DNA of 11,079 nt from an uncultured Nostocoides sp. (GCA_936931335.1 CAKZIH010000049.1:1-11079); one strand, 5' to 3'. Shown: positions 1-6,431, counted from the first letter of the stretch. The notes: generated from the letters alone by a model not told the origin. Program-made: numbers and translations.

Positions 1-19
1 CCCGGCTCACTGAGCCGGG
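1..19. terminator. Perfect inverted repeat at window edge, candidate terminator
   Basis: The first 19 bases are a perfect palindrome with arms CCCGGCTCA and TGAGCCGGG around one central C, so it would fold as an 8-bp stem with a 3-nt loop. There is no T-run after it on the plus strand, and the other side lies outside the window. It could be a transcription terminator for a gene left of the window or for the transposase remnant beside it. The arms are nearly the same as those of the hairpin at 4265-4297. Confidence 0.4.
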
Positions 20-190
20 GGCCGTTCCCGGTCGTGTGGGGTGGTGACGGCGGCCATCCGGGGGGACCTGCCCATCAGGTTGGTGGCATTCGACTGATCG
101 GGGTTTGCCGCCGGGTGCGCTGTGGCGGCGTTCAGTGTTGTAGCGCTCGAGCCACCACCAGCTATACCGACCAGCGACACCGCACCGCAC
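20..190 (-). pseudogene. IS481/IS3-family transposase C-terminal remnant, frameshifted
   Basis: Read on the minus strand from about position 175, one frame gives WWWLERYNTERRHSAPGGKP (W codons at 160-152). This matches the C-terminal end of the DDE integrase-like core of IS481/IS3-type transposases, whose usual form is a YN-x-x-RRHSALGG-x-PPISR block. The match then moves to other frames: restoring one base after GGKP gives PPISRMP, and restoring another gives TNLMGRSP, which resembles the usual family C-terminus. At least two single-base lesions are therefore needed. Nothing recognisable as transposase lies further upstream (about 190-245), so only the last ~60 residues remain. It marks past IS activity at the edge of the decayed island. 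The call rests on motif recognition only, and the exact IS family is uncertain. Confidence 0.55.
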
Positions 191-266
191 CCAGCGGTCC
201 GTGATCCCCTCGGACGCGAGGCACGCGGTCCGGTTAGCAATCTCCCTTGCTGGTCAAATCGATACA

Positions 267-295
267 TAGCACACAATCGTCGACCATGCTATACG
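267..295 (+). promoter_or_regulatory. Weak candidate promoter upstream of the adenylation pseudogene
   Basis: The stretch from about 240 to 370 is clearly richer in A+T than its surroundings and contains no convincing gene. Within it TATACG (290-295) resembles a -10 box, with TAGCAC (267-272) 17 bp upstream as a poor -35. The start codon at 382 has a good ribosome-binding site, AGGGAG at 370-375. The -10 alone is a modest match, so this is a suggestion only. Confidence 0.22.
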
Positions 296-381
296 TTGGG
301 TTACCAGCTCCTTCTTAAGCGGCCGCGATGATGTAATCCCGGAGAGTCTGGCCGCATGAAGTAGGCGCTAGGGAGCAATCA

Positions 382-1500
382 ATGCCGTCCGGCGCAGGGT
401 GGACCTGCTCCTGTCCGGTCACCGGGCTGCGGGCGACGCTCTCGGCGCGTCCTGAGTGCCCGGCGCTCGTGGCTGGCGGCTCTGTCCTGACCTACGGCCG
501 ACTCGGCCGGGCGGCCGGTGCGGTGGCCGCCGGGTTCGGGGTGGAAGGCTCAGTCATCGCGCTGCGAACCGACGGCGGCCCCGGCAGCATGGTGGTCATG
601 GTTGCCGCACACCTGGCGGCGCGCGCCTGCGCTTTGCTCGACGCCGGCTGCCGGAGGCGCGAGTAGCGCGCTCCCTGGCGGAGATCCCAGGCGCGGTCTT
701 GGTCGACCCACCCGACGAGGATGAGCTGCTGCGGCTGAGCGACCTCGGCCAGGTTGCCCCGCAGCCCGAGGGTCCCCACCGGTGCGATGCCGCCGCCTAC
801 CTTGTCTTCACCTCGGGCACCAGCGGTACGCCTAAGGCTGTCCAGGTCGCGCACAGGGCTCTCGGTCTGCACGTCGACGGCCTTAGCGAGGTGATGGGGG
901 CCGAGGCGGCGCAGCGGGTGCTGGAGTTTATGGCGCACACCTTTGACCCGGCCAGCAGGAGATCTGGTTCGCTTTGCGTGAAGGAGGGCTGCTGCACAGC
1001 CGAGCCGGAGGGCACTGGTCCGCCCGGGCGTTCCTCACCACGTCGGCGCGCTTCGGGGCGACCCATGCGACGCTGCCGTCAGTCTACTGGTCGCACGTCA
1101 CCTCGTCCACGGTGTTCCGGCGGCTCGGCAGCGACCCCGCCCTCGCACTGCCCGGGACACTCGCAGTGGGGGAGAGGTGATGTCACTGCAATCCGCTCGC
1201 TCCTTCCTCGAGCACGGAGCGAAGACCGGGACCAGGCTGTTCAACTTCTACGGGCCCACGGAGGCGGTCATCGCGGCCAGCCACTTCGAGGTCCAGCGGG
1301 GATGGATCCATGCCGCCGACGCCCGGTCTGTTCCCCTCGGTGACTCGGTTCCCGGCCCCACGGCGCGCGCCGTGCCGGTGCAGGATGCGGAGGTAGGCCT
1401 GCTCGAGCTTCAGCTCGGCGGTGCCCTGGCCGATGGCGACGTCGGCGACTAGGTCCTAACCGACGCCCGCTTTGTCCGGGACGACGACGGTACGTCCCGT
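382..1500 (+). pseudogene. Decayed NRPS-type adenylation (AMP-ligase) domain
   Basis: The gene starts at ATG 382 behind AGGGAG (370-375). Its pieces, taken in order over three frames, follow an adenylate-forming domain: LTYGRLGRAAGAVAAGF (around 491-540); ALLDAG; the A3 phosphate-binding loop YLVFTSGTSGTPKAV (about 800-845); FDPAS; a QEIWFALREGG stretch from 956; and the A5 motif NFYGPTEAVI (about 1243-1270). An A6-like GGALADGDVGD and LTDARFVRDDDG follow, up to about 1495. The frame slips by one base near 648, 956 and 1170. Each slip is repaired by adding one base, so they look like single-base deletions, and together they return to the original frame. TAG at 1450-1452 is an in-frame stop. 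The A7-A10 end (YRTGD, the catalytic Lys region) is missing, and no condensation or carrier domain is visible. An intact relative would activate an amino or aryl acid with ATP. The domain call is firm; the substrate is unknown. Confidence 0.8.
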
Positions 1501-2237
1501 TCGCTCGGCGCCTACCACTACGCCGCCGCTCCGGTGCTCGCCCACGCCTACACGGTAGGGACTACCCGGCTGCTGCAGCCGCTGGTGCGAGAACTCGCGG
1601 CACGGGAGCCGGTGGTCGCTTCCCCGTCACGATGGCCGCCACCCACGATGGCTTGTTCCTGCGTCGGTTCGACCCGCCCCTGGACCGCGCGGCCACTCGC
1701 GCACTGGTGAGCGCCGCGACCTGCCGCGGCGGCGCCGTCGTGGGCGACCCGGACTCCCCGTACGAGGTCGATATCACGCTCGTCGACCTGCTGGCGGAGC
1801 ATGGGCGCGATCGGCTGCGCGGCCTGCTGGAGCTGCTCGTCGCGCTCCCCGGCGTACCGCTGCTCTACGCCGGGTCGCTACTCGAGGTTGGCAACGACCC
1901 GTGTTACGATCCGGGCGAACCACGAAGCATCACCCGACGCCGTCCCGTCACCGTCGACCCGTCGGCCCCGCCTGACACTCTGCTCGCGGTGGTCCGCGCC
2001 CTCACCGTGCGCCGTGGACTCCCCGGCCTCGCATCGGGCGCGACCACCCGCGTTCTGGCAGCCTCCGACGGGCTGCTTTGGATGAGCCGCAGCGAGGGAG
2101 AGGACCGAATCGAAGTGCTGGCGAACGTCGCGCAGTCCCCGATGGCGGTGCTGGTGGGCGGGGACGACGTGCTGCACAGGACGCGCGAGGGTGCGACCGT
2201 GCCGGCGCACACGACGATGTGGGTGCGGGGGACATGA
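1501..2237 (+). pseudogene. GH13_18 sucrose-phosphorylase-like enzyme, C-terminal remnant
   Basis: From about 1501 the sequence reads LGAYHYAAAPVLAHAYTVG, like the 'aYnFaLpPLvLHal-tGd' segment of GH13 subfamily 18 sugar phosphorylases. One missing base near 1620 then moves it into an open frame, 1632-2237. That frame has ATHDG (holding the transition-state-stabilising Asp region), SPYEVDITLVDLL, the LPGVPLLYAGSLLEVGND block, EPRSITRRRP, and a C-terminal beta domain ending HTTMWVRGT. The first half of the barrel, with the nucleophile Asp and acid/base Glu, is absent, so no activity is expected. ATG 1632 lacks a ribosome-binding site and is inside the domain. The preceding adenylation-type sequence runs straight in without a start codon, which suggests a deletion fused two genes. 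The stop overlaps the next start as ATGA. GH13 is fairly sure; subfamily 18 is probable. Confidence 0.62.
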
Positions 2238-2968
2238 GCGGGTCACCGTGCCCGTTGGGGACCTCCGTCCTCCTCGACCCATGGGCCGCCCTGCGGCCGG
2301 ACCGGCTGACCGTCAGGCAGATGGACCGGAACGGGGTTGAGCTCGACGAGGACTACCGCACGCGACTGCTCCCCCTCGTGTACGCGGTCGAGCGGGACAT
2401 CGACGTCCCGCGGTACGAGCCCGCCAGGCACTCCCTCATCGCACGGCTCCCGCGGCCGTGGACCGAGCCGCGGGCTGAGCACCTCGTCCAACTGGTCGCC
2501 GCACTTGAGTTGGAGGACGTGGTCTCAGTGGCGGCCCTGCAGCGATGGCCATCGATCGCGCACGTCACCCTCGCCATGCTCCCAGGCCCGCCCGAGCCGA
2601 CGGCCGTGGTCGACCTTGCCCCCCTCCCCGTGCACGTCGACGGGCTGTTCCTCGGTGGCCGGCGGACCGTCGGGCGCGGCTATGCGGTTGTCCGGCTCGA
2701 CGCGCCCGGTGCCCGGGCCTTGGCCTGGCTCCGTGAGGCTCTGGGCTCCCACCCACCCCGGCCGCTCATGGGTGGAGTCCTCCACCTCCGCCGCGACGTT
2801 TCGGGCGGCAGTCCCGAGGCCGCCGGGCTGGCCCGGGTCGTGCAGGAGGCCGACGACCTTCTGCACGACGATATCGTCCTGACGCAGCTGGACTGGAACG
2901 CGACGCACGACGACATGACCCTGACCGCAGACAGACGCTCCGCCGTCCCGCCTGGGGCAGCGACATGA
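2234..2968 (+). CDS. Uncharacterised 244-residue protein, intact gene in a decayed operon
   Basis: I do not recognise this protein. The ATG at 2234 overlaps the stop of the phosphorylase remnant (ATGA, 2234-2237), and its stop (2966-2968) overlaps the next ATG at 2965 in the same way, so it was translated by coupling within an operon. It is soluble-looking: no signal peptide and no membrane helix. Visible features are a proline-rich middle (about residues 117-133), the stretch APLPVHVDGLFLGGRRTVGRGYAV cut here to its core VHVDGLFLGG (133-142), a likely beta-strand/helix pair at 151-171, and an acidic HDD segment near 211-213 and again near 225-227. There are no frame breaks over 735 bases, while both neighbours are broken. 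Either it decayed less by chance or it still has a use. It could be a small tailoring or accessory protein of the former pathway, but no function should be assigned. Confidence 0.6.
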   Translation: MSGSPCPLGTSVLLDPWAALRPDRLTVRQMDRNGVELDEDYRTRLLPLVYAVERDIDVPRYEPARHSLIARLPRPWTEPRAEHLVQLVAALELEDVVSVAALQRWPSIAHVTLAMLPGPPEPTAVVDLAPLPVHVDGLFLGGRRTVGRGYAVVRLDAPGARALAWLREALGSHPPRPLMGGVLHLRRDVSGGSPEAAGLARVVQEADDLLHDDIVLTQLDWNATHDDMTLTADRRSAVPPGAAT

Positions 2969-3139
2969 CCCGGGCATCTGACGCCCATCCGGGCCTTCTA
3001 CCTCGCCGTCTTCGCTTCGAATGCGGGGACCAGCCTTGTGCTCAGCTTGGAGACCCTCTACCTGTCCCGGAAGGGACTCGACGAGCCCGCCATCGCCCCG
3101 GCCCTCGCGGCGATGGCCCACCCTCACACCGACGTATGA
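2965..3139 (+). pseudogene. N-terminal fragment of an MFS-type transporter
   Basis: The ATG at 2965 overlaps the stop of the preceding gene (ATGA). The start frame gives MTRAS and then becomes unlike protein. A one-base shift near 2977-2982 opens a second frame reading TPIRAFYLAVFASNAGTS, then LVLSLETLYLSRKGLDEP and APALAAMA. This resembles the first transmembrane helix, the periplasmic loop and the start of helix 2 of major facilitator superfamily efflux proteins. It ends at TGA 3137-3139, about 50 codons in, where a full MFS protein needs ~400. So the gene is both frameshifted and truncated, probably by a deletion at about 3120-3165, just before the DUF4282 gene. In an intact operon it would plausibly export the pathway product. 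The fragment is short, so the family call is moderate. Confidence 0.5.
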
Positions 3140-3165
3140 GGGCCGGCCCGGCACTGGCCGTTTGC

Positions 3166-3591
3166 CTAGGCCTTGGGTAGGCGCTGGTGGATGTCCTCGC
3201 TCATTCGCACGACCGCGAGATAGATCTCCAAGGTCATGCGGATGAAGGCGAGGTAGATGATCGCGACGATGGGGCCGAGGAACAGCACTGCCAGGCCCTC
3301 GACGGCGCCCTGGCTGAAGGCGCTAATGAGGAGGAGGAACCAGGTCAAACCGATCACCACAGCGGAGATCAGATAGACCGCCCGGATGATCATCGGCGTG
3401 ATGAACCGGTTGAACGAGAAGTCGAAGAGGGCGTTGAGGAAACCGCCACCGGCGCTCGTTCCGAGCGGTCCGCCCGGCGCGGCAGGTTGGCTGGGCTGAA
3501 CTCCGGCCGGACTCGCCCCGCCAGCCGGCGGCGGATAACCGGAGCTGCCGCCGGGGATCGGGGTGGTGGGGTCGGGGGGTGGTGTGCTCAT
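3166..3591 (-). CDS. DUF4282 domain membrane protein
   Basis: The 141-residue protein starts at ATG 3591, chosen because AAGGAGG (plus-strand 3597-3603) lies 5 nt upstream; the open frame runs further upstream but without a better start. Residues 1-50 are a disordered Pro/Gly/Ser-rich cytoplasmic tail (MSTPPPDPTTPIPGG). Residues 51-140 form a DUF4282 domain: FLNALFDFSFNRFITPMIIR, a first membrane helix (about 68-91), a short Gly-containing turn, a second helix (about 98-117), then a charged amphipathic end (RMTLEIYLAVVRMSEDIHQRL). The family is common in actinobacteria as small two-helix membrane proteins and its function is not known to me. The gene diverges from the VOC gene and ends 26 bp from the broken transporter fragment, which places it at the border between the island and core DNA. 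Confidence 0.85.
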   Translation of the reverse strand: MSTPPPDPTTPIPGGSSGYPPPAGGASPAGVQPSQPAAPGGPLGTSAGGGFLNALFDFSFNRFITPMIIRAVYLISAVVIGLTWFLLLISAFSQGAVEGLAVLFLGPIVAIIYLAFIRMTLEIYLAVVRMSEDIHQRLPKA

Positions 3592-3821
3592 CTGGGCCTC
3601 CTTGCCGGGGGAATGTCTGCCACACGCTAGTGGTCCGCTCCGACAACGGTCCGGGAATGCGGCACTACGCCGCGCCGGCGACCCAGCGCGCAAACTTTCC
3701 CCAACTTTTGCCCCACCCGGCTCTGTCCTCGGCGCTGCCGGCACGGTAGACATTGCTGCGGCGCGCTTGCGCTCGCCCGGGGGACGATCTCCGGTCGCCC
3801 CCGCCAAACCAAGGAGAACCC
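3592..3821. promoter_or_regulatory. 230-bp divergent spacer between DUF4282 and VOC genes
   Basis: This spacer must hold the promoters of both divergent genes. Each gene has a strong ribosome-binding site at its own edge (CCTCCTT 3597-3603 for the minus gene, AAGGAG 3811-3816 for the plus gene). A possible -10 for the VOC gene is TAGACAT near 3747-3753, without a good -35. I see no clear operator repeat. Confidence 0.35.
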
Positions 3822-4253
3822 GTGGCCATCCGCCTCACCCCATACCTGAACTTCGACGGCACCACGCGGGAGGCAATGGAGTTCTATCGCGACGTACTCG
3901 GGGGTGAACTGCGGATCTCGACCTTCGGCGAGTACGGCGCACCCGGGGGGACAGATCCCGAGGGCGTGATGCACGCCTCGCTGGAAACTCCGACGGGCCT
4001 AACTCTGATGGCCTCGGACATGCCCATGGGGATGCCCGTGGAGCATGGCAATGACTTTTCGGTCTCGCTGTCCGGTGACGACGCCGCCGAACTCACCGGC
4101 TACTGGGAGAAGCTCTCCGCGGGCGGTCGCGTGGATATGGCGCTTGCTCCGCAGCCGTGGGGAGACACCTTCGGTATGTGCGTGGACCGCTTCGGCACGA
4201 GTTGGATGGTCAATATCTCCGACGGCGACCAGGAGAGCGCACAGCGCGGCTGA
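3822..4253 (+). CDS. VOC-superfamily protein (PhnB/glyoxalase-like)
   Basis: The 143-residue protein starts at GTG 3822, placed by AAGGAG (3811-3816) with 5 nt spacing and by homology, as family members begin with a similar VxPYLxFxG strand. Residues 7-31 (PYLNFDGTTREAMEFYRD-VLGGEL) form the first beta-alpha-beta-beta-beta module. EGVMHASL and LTLMASDMP (48-68) and the C-terminal block WGDTFGMCVDRFGTSWMVN (113-131) complete the PhnB-like pattern of the vicinal-oxygen-chelate fold. These are small cytoplasmic dimers often labelled 'glyoxalase/bleomycin resistance' or '3-demethylubiquinone methyltransferase'-like, and the true substrate is normally unknown. There is no phosphonate operon here, so the PhnB name implies nothing about phosphonates. 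It stands alone, diverging from DUF4282 and ending at a hairpin that faces the leftward operon. Confidence 0.88.
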   Translation: MAIRLTPYLNFDGTTREAMEFYRDVLGGELRISTFGEYGAPGGTDPEGVMHASLETPTGLTLMASDMPMGMPVEHGNDFSVSLSGDDAAELTGYWEKLSAGGRVDMALAPQPWGDTFGMCVDRFGTSWMVNISDGDQESAQRG

Positions 4254-4264
4254 GCCGAGCGCCG

Positions 4265-4297
4265 CTGAGCCGGACGCGAGCGCGGCGCCCGGCTCAG
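4265..4297. terminator. Convergent bidirectional terminator hairpin
   Basis: CTGAGCCGG (4265-4273) and CCGGCTCAG (4289-4297) form a perfect 9-bp stem with a 15-nt GC-rich loop. It lies 11 bp after the VOC stop and at the 3' end of the leftward thyA operon, where a shared terminator is expected. T-runs are lacking on both sides, which is usual in high-GC actinobacteria. The stop codons that could close the minus-strand secreted-protein gene (4294-4296 or 4299-4301) lie in or next to the right arm. Confidence 0.55.
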
Positions 4298-4824
4298 TTC
4301 AGCCCGCGGGGGTCGCACTCTCGTGCACTGGCCGTATTTGCCGCCGATGGCGACATTGGCCGCACCGGTCGGGGCGGGGGTGTTCAGCGTGCAGGAGAGC
4401 TTGCCCTGAATGACGTTGTTGCGCAGCACTTTTGTGCCCGCCTTGGTGTTCCTTGTCAAGGTCACATTGGCCGCGAAATGCCCATCTGCAGCGAGATCGC
4501 CCGCCATTGTTCAGACTGACCGCGCCCGTGACCTGGACGGCTTGCAGGGTGAGGCGTTGGTGCGCGCTCGAGGTCAGGCTGCCGGTGATCCGGCCACCCG
4601 TCATGACCAGAGAGGCCCCGGAGTCAATCAGCACCGAGCCGCGGACCTGGACATTGCGCAGGGTGCAACTCGCACCCGCCGGGACCCGGATGGTTTCGCC
4701 GACCGTGGTGTTGGCGATGGTAGCGCGAAAGGTGCGCAGTGCCCGCGTCCGCGGGCAGTGCCACGAGTGAGGACACCAGGACAACGCCGGCTGCGGCGCC
4801 GACAAGACGAATCGGGACGGACAT
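4294..4824 (-). pseudogene. Secreted repeat (beta-helix-like) protein gene with three frameshifts
   Basis: ATG 4824 follows azlD by 17 bp with GAGG 8 nt upstream. The start gives a signal peptide: MSVPIRLVGAAAG, hydrophobic VVLVSSLVAL, then PADAG. Near 4740-4755 the reading moves one base to RTFRATIANTTVGETIRVP, CTLRNVQVRGSVLIDSG and TGGRITGSL, and VQVTGAVSLNNGG. These are short beta-strand repeats like those of polymer-forming or right-handed beta-helix proteins. Near 4508-4511 it moves again to DLAADGHFAANVTLTRNTKAG and LRNNVIQGKLSCTLNTPAPTG, ending GGKYGQC. A third one-base shift near 4325 returns to the start frame and its TGA at 4294-4296. All three shifts are in the same sense (one extra base each), so they sum to one codon. 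Repaired length is about 175 residues. It may be a real pseudogene or reflect sequence errors; its role is unknown, probably at the cell surface. Confidence 0.6.
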
Positions 4825-4840
4825 CGTGGATACCTCGGGG

Positions 4841-5155
4841 TCAGCCCCAGCCGGCAAGGCGCAGCAGTGCGGCAGCAGCAGCGGCCGCGCCGACGACGAT
4901 CAGGAAGTTGGCGCGGAGCACCAACAGCCCCACCGCCACCGCGACCGCCGCTAGCCGCGCGTCGAGGACCAGCCAGCCCGCCTCCCCGACGAATGCCTGC
5001 GTGGCGATCAGCGCGGAGAGCAGCGCCACCGGCAGCAAGGTGGTGATCCGGGTAGTCCGTTCGCCGTTGACCAGCCGTTCGGGCACCAGGAAGCCGGCCA
5101 GCTTGAGCAGATAGGCACACGCGCAGGCAAGCAGTACCGTCAACCAGAGGCTCAT
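4841..5155 (-). CDS. azlD: AzlD-family branched-chain amino acid exporter, small subunit
   Basis: The 104-residue protein (ATG 5155) is almost wholly hydrophobic, with about four predicted membrane helices: residues 3-22, 41-59, 65-80 and 84-103. It carries the family's conserved turn FLVPERLVNGERTTRITTLL, in which a Pro precedes a charged loop before helix 2. AzlD/BrnE proteins pair with an AzlC/BrnF subunit to export leucine, isoleucine, valine and often methionine or their analogues. The start overlaps the azlC stop by 4 bp (ATGA, 5152-5155), fixing this ATG although the open frame extends upstream. The length matches the family (~100-110). Its stop is followed 17 bp later by the start of the secreted-protein gene, whose ribosome-binding site lies next to this stop. 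Confidence 0.9.
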   Translation of the reverse strand: MSLWLTVLLACACAYLLKLAGFLVPERLVNGERTTRITTLLPVALLSALIATQAFVGEAGWLVLDARLAAVAVAVGLLVLRANFLIVVGAAAAAAALLRLAGWG

Positions 5156-5874
5156 GGGGTCGCCTCCCCGGTCGGCTCGTGGCGCCCCGGCGCCCGCCAG
5201 CCGACCGCCACCGCGGCCAGGGCGGCGAGAATGACCGGGACACCGGCCGGCAGGGCCGGCGCGGTAACCAGGGCGATGAATGCCGCAAGCACGGCGGTTG
5301 CCCGGGCATCCCCGGTCCGCAACCGCGGCCAGAGCAAGGCGCAGAAGGCCGCCGCGGCGGCGGCATCCAAACCCCACTGTTTCGGGTCGCCCAGGGCGTT
5401 GCCGACCAAGGCGCCGACCAGGGTCATCAGGTTCCACCCGGCGAACACGGTGAGCCCGGTCCACCAAAAGCCCAGACGCTGCGCGGGCAATTCGGCTTGT
5501 CCGATACCGACCGCCGTGGATTCGTCGATCGTCACCTGGGCGGCGGCGAGCCGGCGAAGCCCCGAGACGCCGAGGAAGCGCGACACCTGCAGCCCATACA
5601 GTCCATTGCGGATGCCGAGCAGGCTGGACGTGGCGACGGCGGCGGCGCCGCTACCACCGGCGGCAACCACCCCGATCAGGGCGAATTGGGAGCCGCCGGA
5701 GAAGAGCAGAAAGGACAAGGCCTGGGTCTGCAGCACGCTGAGACCGGAGGTGACCGACAGGGCGCCGAAGCTCACCCCATACAGGCCGGTGGCGATGCCC
5801 ACGGAGAGGGCCTGGCGGATCACTTCGCGCCGGCGGTCCTGGGGGAGCGCGTCGACGGCGACGTCCTGGCTCAT
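5152..5874 (-). CDS. azlC: AzlC-family branched-chain amino acid exporter, large subunit
   Basis: The 240-residue integral membrane protein starts at ATG 5874, overlapping the GNAT stop by ATGA (5871-5874). After a charged N-terminus (QDRRREVIRQ) it shows the AzlC signature: a GIATGLYGVSFGAL first helix, then SFLLFSGGSQFALIGV, with the family's FxGGSQFA motif at about residues 57-64, and SLLGIRNGLYGL with the conserved R-N pair. Further hydrophobic segments occupy about 130-160 and 170-230. Together with AzlD it forms a BrnFE/AzlCD exporter that relieves branched-chain amino acid or methionine excess. Family members are often next to an Lrp or AzlB regulator, but none is seen here. Instead the pair is carried at the distal end of the thyA-dfrA transcription unit. 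The C-terminus (APGRHEPTGEATP) is hydrophilic. Confidence 0.92.
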   Translation of the reverse strand: MSQDVAVDALPQDRRREVIRQALSVGIATGLYGVSFGALSVTSGLSVLQTQALSFLLFSGGSQFALIGVVAAGGSGAAAVATSSLLGIRNGLYGLQVSRFLGVSGLRRLAAAQVTIDESTAVGIGQAELPAQRLGFWWTGLTVFAGWNLMTLVGALVGNALGDPKQWGLDAAAAAAFCALLWPRLRTGDARATAVLAAFIALVTAPALPAGVPVILAALAAVAVGWRAPGRHEPTGEATP

Positions 5875-6431
5875 GCCTCCTCCGCGCCCAGTCCGGCGCT
5901 CAGGCGGACCTCGCGCAGCACCTGATCCTCCGGGCCCACGACGCGGTCACGATAGGCGCCATCGGGGTGCAGCCCGGATTGCTGCAGGAAGCGCCGGGTG
6001 GCTTCGTCGTCTGCGAGGACCCACAGCGCCACGGCCTCGGCGCCCGCCTCGCGCAGCACATCGATGGCGGCGTTGAGCAGTCGGGACCCGTGACCCTGGT
6101 TGCGGGCCAACGGATGCACGGCAAGCAGGGTGACCTCGCCGGTTGCCTGACCGGTATCCGGATCCTGGCTCGGTCCCACCGCGACCAGGCCGACGACCTG
6201 TTGGCCGGCCAGGGCGACGAGCAACTGGTCGATCCCCTCACGCGGGGACTCGAGCGATCGGCGCCAGACCGAGGCGAAGGCGGCCGGCGCGAAGCCGGCG
6301 CTCACCTCCGGGGGGAGGCGATCGGCATAGGTGTCGATGAAGACCTGCGCCTGCACCTGCCCGATCGCCGGGGCATCGGTAGGCCGGGCCGGGCGGACGC
6401 TGGCGTCGGCATGGGGCTGGGGGGCGGTCAT
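5871..6431 (-). CDS. GNAT-family N-acetyltransferase
   Basis: The 186-residue protein is read from ATG 6431, chosen because it overlaps the dfrA stop as ATGA (6428-6431); an open frame extends 24 codons upstream inside dfrA but looks spurious. The N-terminus SVRPARPTDAPAIGQV is the typical GNAT beta1-alpha1 start. Strand beta4 TLLAVHP (101-107) leads into the acetyl-CoA pyrophosphate loop RNQGHGSRLL (110-119), a good Q/R-x-x-G-x-G/A match. ALWVLADDEATRRFLQQSGLHPDG (about 135-158) gives the C-terminal motif with the usual late helix. It would transfer an acetyl group from acetyl-CoA to an amine in the cytoplasm. The acceptor cannot be told: a small molecule, an antibiotic or a protein N-terminus are all possible. 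Position between dfrA and azlC gives no clear functional link. Confidence 0.9.
   Translation of the reverse strand: MTAPQPHADASVRPARPTDAPAIGQVQAQVFIDTYADRLPPEVSAGFAPAAFASVWRRSLESPREGIDQLLVALAGQQVVGLVAVGPSQDPDTGQATGEVTLLAVHPLARNQGHGSRLLNAAIDVLREAGAEAVALWVLADDEATRRFLQQSGLHPDGAYRDRVVGPEDQVLREVRLSAGLGAEEA

Noticed and set aside
122..331. 69-codon plus-strand frame in the leader region
   Set aside because: It is antisense to the transposase remnant and has no ribosome-binding site or protein-like character.
2525..3154. 209-codon minus-strand frame opposite the unknown gene
   Set aside because: No recognisable motif. The plus-strand frame has ATGA overlaps on both sides and fits the operon; the minus frame has no such support.
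5179..6076. Long plus-strand frames opposite azlC and the GNAT gene
   Set aside because: AzlC and GNAT motifs on the minus strand are clear, and the plus-strand products are low-complexity Arg/Pro/Gly sequences.
6304..6320. Possible frameshift or truncation of the GNAT N-terminus, from the 24 extra upstream codons
   Set aside because: The ATGA overlap at 6428-6431 and the family start (SVRPARPTDAPAI) give a complete protein from ATG 6431; the upstream codons are dfrA in another frame.
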